DNA of 10,332 nt from DATJXG01 sp035500455 (GTDB lineage Bacteria > Acidobacteriota > Terriglobia > Terriglobales > Acidobacteriaceae). Shown here one piece after another: positions 1 to 4,957 of this stretch. The notes below the pieces were generated by a model, which worked only from the letters and a program-made list of their open reading frames with translations, was not told the origin of the DNA and made no database searches. The stretch lies in contig DATJXG010000176.1 in assembly GCA_035500455.1 (NCBI GenBank), positions 1 through 10,332 of the forward strand, written 5' to 3'. How positions within the stretch are numbered: the first letter of the stretch is position 1; the number at the start of each line of letters is the position of its first letter. Position numbers and translations under genes: made by a program.

Positions 1-2
1 AG

Positions 3-1160
3 GAGACTCTGGTCACGCTGGCGGCCGATACCGGGGGCCGCGCTTATCTCGATTCCAACGACTTCGGCAAAGTCTTCAAGGGCATGCAGCAGGACACGGC
101 CAACTACTACATGCTGGGCTATCACAGCACCAATCCGGCGCACGACGGCCGTTACCGCCATATCACGGTGAAATTGAACCGGCCCGGCCTCAAGATTGAA
201 TATCGCAAGGGCTACTACGCCCCGGCTGACTACAAACATGCCAACCAGGAAGACCGCGAGCAGCAGTTGCAGGAAGAACTAGCCTCGGACCTGCCCAGCA
301 CCGATCTGCACGTCTATTTCACCGCGGGTTATTTCCGCCTGGGCGAGGACCGGTACTCGGTGCCGATTTCGCTGGTGGTGCCGGGGTCGGAGATTCCCTT
401 TGCCCAGAAGAGCGACCAGGACAAAGCCACGCTCGACGTCATCGGTGTAGTGCTTGACGGCAACAAACGGCCCATGGGCGAAGTCCGCGACACGGTGAAG
501 CTGGCGGTGAATACCTCGGCTGAAGTTCGCCGCAAGAATGTGCAATACAACACTAACGTGGTGCTCCCGGCCGGAACCTACCATGTGAAATTCGTGCTGC
601 GCGAAAACCAGACAGGACGCATGGGATCGTTTGAGACCGATATCACCATTCCGAACCTGAAGGAACAGCCGCTGAAGATGAGCTCGGTAGTCCTGGCCAG
701 CCAAGTACAGCCCGCGGCACGCGGTAGGAACAACGGCGATCCGCTGGTGCGCGATGGCTCGGAGGTCGTGCCCAACGTGACCCACGTCTTCGCCAGCGGC
801 CAGCACCTGTATCTGTATTACGAGGTCTACGATCCACAACATGAGGGCGCGAGCAAAGACAAGGCGGCAGGGAAAAATGACATAAAACTTCTTACCAGCG
901 TATCTTTTTTCCAGGGCAAGACCAAGGCCTATGAAACCCCCGTGGTGGAAGCCACGCAGATCAACACGCAGAACCGCCATGCCGCAGTCTTCCAGCTTGA
1001 CGTGCCGCTCACGCAGTTGAAGCCCGGCTTCTACACCTGCCAGGTGAACGTCATCGATGACGCCGCCGGCAAATTCCTGTTCCCGCGTGTGGCCATGCTG
1101 GTGCGTCCACCTCAACCTCCGGCGGCTACGCCTCAGCCCTCCACCAGCGGCGGAAAATAA
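3..1160 (+). CDS. VWFA-related domain protein, C-terminal part (5' end outside window)
   Basis: The reading frame is open from the window edge, so this is the 3' part of a longer gene; 385 codons are present before TAA at 1158-1160. The first residues read ETLVTLAADTGGRAYLDSND, followed about 20 residues later by YYMLGY and then RYRHITVKLNRPGLKIEYRKGYY. This is the end of the von Willebrand factor A-like domain of the family called 'VWFA-related Acidobacterial domain' (TIGR03436), where the LA.xTGG.A and YY.LGY blocks are typical. The rest looks like beta-rich domains, and the protein ends in a Pro/Ala/Gln-rich tail (PPQPPAATPQP). Family members usually have an N-terminal signal peptide and are thought to be secreted or surface-associated, but their function is unknown. 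The N-terminus is not visible, so export is inferred. The internal ATG at 84 is not the true start because the conserved block begins upstream of it. Confidence 0.85.
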   Translation, partial: ETLVTLAADTGGRAYLDSNDFGKVFKGMQQDTANYYMLGYHSTNPAHDGRYRHITVKLNRPGLKIEYRKGYYAPADYKHANQEDREQQLQEELASDLPSTDLHVYFTAGYFRLGEDRYSVPISLVVPGSEIPFAQKSDQDKATLDVIGVVLDGNKRPMGEVRDTVKLAVNTSAEVRRKNVQYNTNVVLPAGTYHVKFVLRENQTGRMGSFETDITIPNLKEQPLKMSSVVLASQVQPAARGRNNGDPLVRDGSEVVPNVTHVFASGQHLYLYYEVYDPQHEGASKDKAAGKNDIKLLTSVSFFQGKTKAYETPVVEATQINTQNRHAAVFQLDVPLTQLKPGFYTCQVNVIDDAAGKFLFPRVAMLVRPPQPPAATPQPSTSGGK

Positions 1161-1170
1161 GCAAGAATCC

Positions 1171-1200
1171 GTCATCCCCGAGCGCGGAGCGAGGGACCTG
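1171..1200. repeat. Dispersed intergenic repeat fragment (GTCATCC-type)
   Basis: The segment reads GTCATCCCCGAGCGCGGAGC followed by GAGGGACCTG. It resembles a short dispersed element I recall from Acidobacteria and some other genomes (GTCATCCtGAGCGAAGCGAAGGACCTG-like). It lies 10 bp after the VWFA gene stop and directly next to the CGCAAAGAA-type inverted repeat. Only one copy is visible here, so calling it a repeat rests on recollection rather than on this window. Confidence 0.4.
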
Positions 1201-1203
1201 CAT

Positions 1204-1276
1204 TTCTTTGCGTCCTTAGCGATCTTTGCGGTGAAAAGCTTTTCTCGCTGCAAAGAACGCAAAGAGCGCGAAGAAG
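1204..1276. repeat. Intergenic inverted repeat built of CGCAAAGAA-like 9-mers
   Basis: Two arms of about 35 bp face each other around the perfect 12-bp palindrome GAAAAGCTTTTC (1233-1244). The right arm contains 9-mers TGCAAAGAA, CGCAAAGAG and CGCGAAGAA (1249-1275). The reverse complement of the left arm has matching units, with several mismatches. The same 9-mer family recurs as a one-sided tandem array at 4784-4828. In RNA the arms could form a long imperfect hairpin between the VWFA gene and the acetyltransferase gene. A terminator role is possible, but there is no clean U-tract. Confidence 0.75.
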
Positions 1277-1282
1277 ACCCAA

Positions 1283-1313
1283 TTAGCACGATCCTCTCCC
1301 CGCGAGTTATATT
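1283..1313 (+). promoter_or_regulatory. Possible sigma70-type promoter for the acetyltransferase
   Basis: A -35-like TTAGCA (1283-1288) is followed, after 18-19 bp, by TTATAT/TATATT (1307-1313). A start about 7 bp further on would leave a leader of only about 14 nt before the ATG at 1334. That fits the absence of any Shine-Dalgarno sequence there (CCTCTGCTTCTGCGAC precedes the ATG). The call comes from visual matching only. Confidence 0.3.
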
Positions 1314-1333
1314 GTCCCCTCTGCTTCTGCGAC

Positions 1334-2266
1334 ATGCCTGAGCCCAAATCCAAAGCAGGCGTCATCATCCGCGATCTGCAATCCTTCGACGATCTCAAGC
1401 AGGTGGAAGCCGTCGAGAAGGAAGTGTGGAGCAGCGCCGACCTCGACGTGCTTCCCATGACGCTGGCGATCGCCGCCCTGGAAGCCGGGAACATGTGGAT
1501 CGGCGCCTTCGACGGGTCGAAGCTCGTGGGATTCGCCTTCGGCATCTACGGCATGGAACATGGCCAGCTCAGCATTCATTCCCACATGCTGGCGGTGCTG
1601 CCGGCGTACCGCGACTCCGATATCGGCTACCGGCTCAAGCTGGCGCAGCGCGACCGCGCCTTGGCTATGCGGGTGGGCAGTGCGACCGAGCGAAGAAGCC
1701 TCGACCCGCGGAGCCCAAGTCTGCGCATCGACGAGATCACCTGGACCTTCGACCCGCTGCAGAGCAAGAACGCGCACCTGAACTTCGGCAAGCTGGGCGT
1801 GGTTTCCAACCGCTACAAAGCTGATTTCTACGGGCCGGAAACGACCAGCGCGCTGCATCAGAACGGCACCGACCGCCTGTGGGTGCGGTGGCCGATCGCC
1901 AGCCGCCGGGTGGAAGAGCGCCTGCGCGGCAAGGATCCGCGAGCGGAGATGCTCGATGCCCTGGCTCACCTGCATCCCCTGGTGCAATTCAACGGCGAGG
2001 GCCGGCCCGCCCGCGACTCGCTTTCGGCCGCGCTGCAACGCCAGCGAATCGCCATCGAGATTCCCAGCGACATCGCTTCCATCGAGCAGAAAGACCCGGA
2101 TCTCGCCCGCGAATGGCGCCTGGCGACGCGTTGGGCCTTCACCGAGGCCCTGACCGCCGGCTTCATCGTGGCCGAGTTCTGCCGTACGATTCGCGGCCAG
2201 CAGGGGCCGGGGGTCTATCTGCTGCCGAGGGGAAGCCCGGGGGAACACGTGCCGGAGATGGGGTAG
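1334..2266 (+). CDS. GNAT family N-acetyltransferase, COG3375-like
   Basis: This 310-residue protein resembles the 'predicted GNAT superfamily acetyltransferase' group COG3375. The N-terminal GNAT core contains IGAFDGSKLVGFAFG (about 56-70), HSHMLAVLPAYRDSDIGYRL (about 82-101), the hallmark ITWTFDPLQSKNAHLNFGKLG (about 135-155), and later TDRLWVRW (179-186). The family is expected to transfer an acyl group from acyl-CoA; the substrate is unknown. There are two oddities. Residues 114-131 are an apparent insertion, encoded by an imperfect palindrome, between ALAMR and IDEITWTFDP. The acetyl-CoA loop, usually R-x-x-G-x-G, reads R93-D-S-D-I-G98, with Asp in place of the first Gly. The ATG at 1334 lies a few residues before the domain and has no clear ribosome-binding site, so the mRNA may be nearly leaderless. 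The stop is TAG at 2264-2266. Confidence 0.8.
   Translation: MPEPKSKAGVIIRDLQSFDDLKQVEAVEKEVWSSADLDVLPMTLAIAALEAGNMWIGAFDGSKLVGFAFGIYGMEHGQLSIHSHMLAVLPAYRDSDIGYRLKLAQRDRALAMRVGSATERRSLDPRSPSLRIDEITWTFDPLQSKNAHLNFGKLGVVSNRYKADFYGPETTSALHQNGTDRLWVRWPIASRRVEERLRGKDPRAEMLDALAHLHPLVQFNGEGRPARDSLSAALQRQRIAIEIPSDIASIEQKDPDLAREWRLATRWAFTEALTAGFIVAEFCRTIRGQQGPGVYLLPRGSPGEHVPEMG
1673..1726 (+). repeat. In-frame palindromic insertion inside the acetyltransferase gene
   Basis: These 18 codons (residues 114-131, VGSATERRSLDPRSPSLR) interrupt the stretch where related proteins, as I remember them, read roughly ALARGI..ITWTFDP. The DNA can fold back on itself: TGGGC (1674-1678) with GCCCA (1713-1717), TGCG (1681-1684) with CGCG (1708-1711), and GAG (1688-1690) with CTC (1700-1702), leaving a GA-rich loop. 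A length divisible by three plus a hairpin is what is seen in protein-coding palindromic elements such as the Rickettsia RPEs. Whether this is a mobile repeat or a local expansion cannot be told from one copy. Confidence 0.4.
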
Positions 2267-2303
2267 TTGCCGGCGTCCCAAGATTTTGCCGCGGTGACTT
2301 CTG

Positions 2304-2334
2304 AACTCGAACGTCTTCGGAGTTGGTATAGAAT
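2304..2334 (+). promoter_or_regulatory. Possible promoter with overlapping inverted repeat, upstream of the thioredoxin-ABC operon
   Basis: A -10-like TATAGAAT (2327-2334) is preceded directly by an inverted repeat, AACTCGAA (2304-2311), a CGTC loop, then TTCGGAGTT (2316-2324). The arms pair over 8 bp with one bulged G. The repeat fills the -35 to -10 spacer, which is a common position for a repressor or activator site; no good -35 hexamer is visible. A start near 2341 would give a leader of about 78 nt with a GGCCG/CGGCC hairpin (2349-2364). No regulator gene is adjacent. Confidence 0.3.
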
Positions 2335-2418
2335 GTCTCCCACTTTCGGGCCGGCGATTCGGCCTTCTACCCGCAGTGGTTCGTTAGCCCCCAAGTTCGC
2401 AAGTAGTACGAAGGAGCA

Positions 2419-3048
2419 ATGGAAACTGCAGTTCTGCCTGGCGCCGAGGCGCCCTCCAAGCACGGACCTCCTCTGAAACTGATCCTTGGCGTTATCGTCC
2501 TGGCAAGCTTTACCGTGCTGATTACCTGGCGGGCGCGGGTGCTGGAATTGACCCTGGAATGGGAGAGCGAACAGCCCACCCTGGTCAGCAAGCCGGCCCC
2601 GGATTTCTCGGCCTTGTCGCTTGATGGACGAAGCGTCTCCCTGGCGGATTTTCGCGGCCAAAAGAACGTTGTCGTGGCCTTCTGGGCGAGTTGGTGTGGG
2701 CCGTGCCGGCTGGAGATGCCCGGGCTGGTGAGCTTCTATAAGAGAAACCATACCGCCTCCAGTGATTTCGAGATACTGGCGGTGAGCATTGACGAAGATC
2801 CGAAAGCCGCTGCAGCCTTTGCTGCTGCACAGAATTTGAATTTTCCCGTCCTCCTCGATTCGCGGCACAAAATGGCAGACGCCTACCAGGTTGAGGGCAT
2901 CCCTACGATGTTCATCGTCGACAAGAACGGGAAGGTCACCTACGGGCACCTCGGTTACGACGCAGCCATGGAGTATCATCTGGCCGGCCGGCTAGGAATC
3001 AAACCGAGCGCGGCGCAAGGAGGCTCCGATGGCGACTCCAGCCATTGA
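2419..3048 (+). CDS. Membrane-anchored TlpA/ResA-like thioredoxin-fold protein
   Basis: The protein has 209 residues. A short cytoplasmic N-terminus is followed by one hydrophobic segment (about 20-36, LKLILGVIVLASFTVLITW), then an extracytoplasmic thioredoxin domain: APDFSALSLDG, LADFRGQKNVVVAFWASWCGPC with redox CGPC at 93-96, and the cis-proline loop GIPTMF with P162. This order is typical of AhpC/TSA-Redoxin TlpA, ResA and CcmG proteins, which reduce disulfides of partner proteins outside the membrane. The Shine-Dalgarno sequence AAGGAG (2411-2416) lies only 2 nt before the ATG, unusually close, but no better start exists nearby. The gene overlaps the ABC ATPase gene by 20 bp, so the two are almost certainly cotranscribed. 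That supports a joint role in envelope redox chemistry or maturation coupled to transport. The partner protein is not identifiable. Confidence 0.88.
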   Translation: METAVLPGAEAPSKHGPPLKLILGVIVLASFTVLITWRARVLELTLEWESEQPTLVSKPAPDFSALSLDGRSVSLADFRGQKNVVVAFWASWCGPCRLEMPGLVSFYKRNHTASSDFEILAVSIDEDPKAAAAFAAAQNLNFPVLLDSRHKMADAYQVEGIPTMFIVDKNGKVTYGHLGYDAAMEYHLAGRLGIKPSAAQGGSDGDSSH

Positions 3049-3961
3049 GTTCTCCGGGGTCACCAAGATTTATCAGCGGCGCTTCAGCAGGTCGCCGGTG
3101 CCGGCGCTTTCTGGAATTTCCTTTGCAGTGAGCCAGGGCGAGGTGTGCGCGTTTCTTGGGCCGAACGGCGCGGGCAAAACCACCAGCATGAGCATTCTCA
3201 TGGGGTTCATCTATGCGGACCAGGGAGAGTCTCGGGTTTTCGGCTATGCGCCCGGCGATGTGCGGGCCAAGGAACGCATCGGCTTTCTGCCGGAGAACTT
3301 CGCATTTTATCGCTACCTGAACGCGGAAAAACTGTTGCGTTTTCATCTGCGCTTAAGCGGCCGTAGAACGGATGATCCGAACGGGCTGATCGCCGGCCTG
3401 CTGCAAAAGGTCAAGCTCGATGAGCACAGGAATCTGAAGATCGGCAAGTATTCCCGCGGCATGGTGCAACGTCTGGGGATTGCCCAGGCGCTCCTGGGTG
3501 ATCCACAGCTCCTGGTGCTCGATGAACCGACCTCCGGCCTCGATCCTGCGGGAAGGAAAGAGGTGCGGGATCTGATTCTGACTCTGAAGGCGGAGGGCAA
3601 GACGATTTTTCTGAGTTCCCACATCCTGTCGGAGGTGGAGCAGATTTGCGACCGCGTGATCATTATCGATCGCGGCCATCTGGTTCGCGCGGGAGCGCTG
3701 CAGGAAATGCTGGCGGAAGGCAACCGCGTGGAAATTGTGGTGGACCAACTGCCTGAGGCGCTTGAGCAGGCGGTAAAGGAGATGGGAGCGTCGGTGGAGC
3801 GCGAGGCGAACCGTGTGCGCATCTCCGCTGATACCGGGCAAAAGCGACCCCTGGCGGAGATGTTCTGGGCCGGCGGTTGTGACGTGCTCAGTCTTACCCC
3901 GTTGAAAAGCTCGCTCGAGGAAATGTTCCTAAGGCTGGTGGGAACGGGAGGCTCGGAGTGA
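3029..3961 (+). CDS. ABC transporter ATP-binding protein (ABC-2 export type)
   Basis: The 310-residue protein carries a complete nucleotide-binding domain: Walker A GPNGAGKT (44-51), signature YSRGMVQRLG (141-150), Walker B LLVLDEP (161-167), D-loop SGLD (169-172) and switch His198 in LSSH. The Q-loop region reads GFLPEN (85-90), with Pro-Glu where Gln is often found; this variant is common among CcmA/NosF/DrrA-like ATPases of ABC-2 systems. About 85 further residues form a C-terminal extension of the type seen in that group. The start is supported by a strong AAGGAGG (3017-3023) 5 nt before the ATG. It overlaps the thioredoxin gene by 20 bp upstream and the permease gene by 4 bp downstream (GTGA). 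It should energise the downstream permease at the inner face of the membrane. The substrate is unknown. Confidence 0.93.
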   Translation: MATPAIEFSGVTKIYQRRFSRSPVPALSGISFAVSQGEVCAFLGPNGAGKTTSMSILMGFIYADQGESRVFGYAPGDVRAKERIGFLPENFAFYRYLNAEKLLRFHLRLSGRRTDDPNGLIAGLLQKVKLDEHRNLKIGKYSRGMVQRLGIAQALLGDPQLLVLDEPTSGLDPAGRKEVRDLILTLKAEGKTIFLSSHILSEVEQICDRVIIIDRGHLVRAGALQEMLAEGNRVEIVVDQLPEALEQAVKEMGASVEREANRVRISADTGQKRPLAEMFWAGGCDVLSLTPLKSSLEEMFLRLVGTGGSE

Positions 3962-4752
3962 GAATCTGGACCATTGCCCTGAGCACGCTTGGCAGCTTCC
4001 GCCGCAACAAGGTCATCGTCTTGTTTTGCGGCCTTTTTATCTGCGTGGTCCTGCTCATGATGTCTCCCCTGATGGCATACAAGGCGATGACCACAGCCGC
4101 CAATGCCCAGCAGATGCAGGGCTTCATTTTGAACGAGGTCGCCGGGCTGATGTCGCTGGTGAGCGGCTTCGGCAGCTTGCTGGCGGCCTGGGCCGCGGCC
4201 GATGCGGTGGCCGGCGAGATGAAATCGGGGACCATCCTTGCGGTGATGGCCCGGCCGCTGCGCCGCTGGGAGTTCCTGGCGGGAAAGTATCTCGGAGTGA
4301 TGATGCTCATGGCGATCTATGTGGTCGCCATGCTGGGCGTGACGTTCACGCTTGCCTGGCTCGGAGGACAGCGTTTCCATACCGCGCTATGGGTCTTGCT
4401 GGTTTATCCCATGGTGCGCTATGCGGTCTGGGCGGCGGTGGCGATGTTGCTGGTGACGGTGCTGCATCCCATTATTGTGATCGCCATCTTCGGAGTGCTG
4501 GCGACTCTGATAACGATTTTCGGGCAGTCACAGAGTCACATTCCGTCTTGGGTTCGGGTGCCGGTGCACCTTGTGCTTCCTATCACAGACCTGCTCTCGG
4601 AAGAACGCTTTCTGGTCATCACTCGCGCGTCGGTGAAGCCTTTCGGGTGGTCCAACCATCTCACCGCGCTGGCGTACGGGTTGGACTACGCCCTGGTATG
4701 TTTCCTGCTCGCCGTGTGGGTTTTTCATTACCGCAGCCTGTCTCGGGACTGA
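3958..4752 (+). CDS. ABC-2 type permease (NosY/COG1277-like)
   Basis: This 264-residue integral membrane protein has about six hydrophobic segments, near residues 20-38, 60-80, 113-135, 140-165, 165-186 and 235-258. The block AGEMKSGTILAVMARPLRRWEFLAGKYLG (about 85-113) is the characteristic cytoplasmic EmKsGTi..l...P..R..fl.GK.lG motif of ABC-2 permeases, including NosY-like 'multi-copper enzyme maturation' permeases. The start is GTG at 3958, supported by GGGAGG (3946-3951) with 6-nt spacing and by the 4-bp overlap with the ATPase stop. The two proteins are expected to form the export complex, probably as a dimer of each. The NosY resemblance and the neighbouring thioredoxin hint at cofactor or metalloprotein maturation, but this is only suggestive. 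The stop is TGA at 4750-4752. Confidence 0.88.
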   Translation: MRIWTIALSTLGSFRRNKVIVLFCGLFICVVLLMMSPLMAYKAMTTAANAQQMQGFILNEVAGLMSLVSGFGSLLAAWAAADAVAGEMKSGTILAVMARPLRRWEFLAGKYLGVMMLMAIYVVAMLGVTFTLAWLGGQRFHTALWVLLVYPMVRYAVWAAVAMLLVTVLHPIIVIAIFGVLATLITIFGQSQSHIPSWVRVPVHLVLPITDLLSEERFLVITRASVKPFGWSNHLTALAYGLDYALVCFLLAVWVFHYRSLSRD

Positions 4753-4783
4753 GGGCTCCTCGAAAGCTAGAAAAGCTCTAAAC

Positions 4784-4828
4784 CGCAGAGAACGCAAAGA
4801 ACGCAGAGAAGGCGAAGAACGCGAAGAA
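4784..4828. repeat. Tandem array of five CGCAAAGAA-like 9-mers
   Basis: Five contiguous 9-bp units read CGCAGAGAA, CGCAAAGAA, CGCAGAGAA, GGCGAAGAA and CGCGAAGAA. The array begins 32 bp after the permease stop and belongs to the same sequence family as the inverted repeat at 1204-1276. Such purine-rich 'accgcagagaacgcaaag' strings recur in intergenic DNA of Acidobacteria and several other phyla, as I recall. Their function is unknown. Confidence 0.8.
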
Positions 4829-4908
4829 AAGCAGCGCGCGCCAGTCGGGGAATGTACTTTAGAATCGAGGCAGGGCGCTGCTCATACGCACTTTAAGTTG
4901 CGAAACAT

Positions 4909-4957
4909 GGCGGGGGTTTTCCGCTCGGGCTAAGGCCCCGCCTTCGGGAAAATAAAA
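4909..4957 (+). promoter_or_regulatory. Possible H-type pseudoknot covering the ribosome-binding region of the amidohydrolase
   Basis: Stem 1 would pair GGCGGGG (4909-4915) with CCCCGCC (4936-4942). Within its loop, TTTTCC (4917-4922) is perfectly complementary to GGAAAA (4947-4952), which lies 5 nt before the ATG at 4958 and is the only Shine-Dalgarno-like sequence there. The two helices together make a classical H-type pseudoknot, the architecture of several translational riboswitches (SAM-II, preQ1). Competing hairpins exist, such as GCGG (4910-4913) with CCGC (4921-4924), and CCCG (4937-4940) with CGGG (4945-4948), so switching is conceivable. I do not recognise the consensus of a known riboswitch class. 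Confidence 0.3.

Noticed and set aside
279..1289. Long minus-strand open frame opposite the VWFA gene and following spacer
   Set aside because: The translation is rich in His/Arg/Gly with no recognisable domain, as expected for the antisense of a GC-rich gene, and it runs through an intergenic repeat.
1307..2281. Minus-strand open frame covering the whole acetyltransferase gene
   Set aside because: It is the antisense of a clearly coding GNAT gene; no domain or ribosome-binding site supports it.
2267..2476. TTG-initiated 69-codon frame directly after the acetyltransferase stop
   Set aside because: It overlaps the true thioredoxin start in another frame, has no ribosome-binding site and no family resemblance.
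3029..4752. Calling the transporter pair CcmA/CcmB of cytochrome c maturation
   Set aside because: No ccmC, ccmE or ccmF gene is adjacent and the permease resembles the general ABC-2/NosY type, so only an ABC-2 export system is supported.
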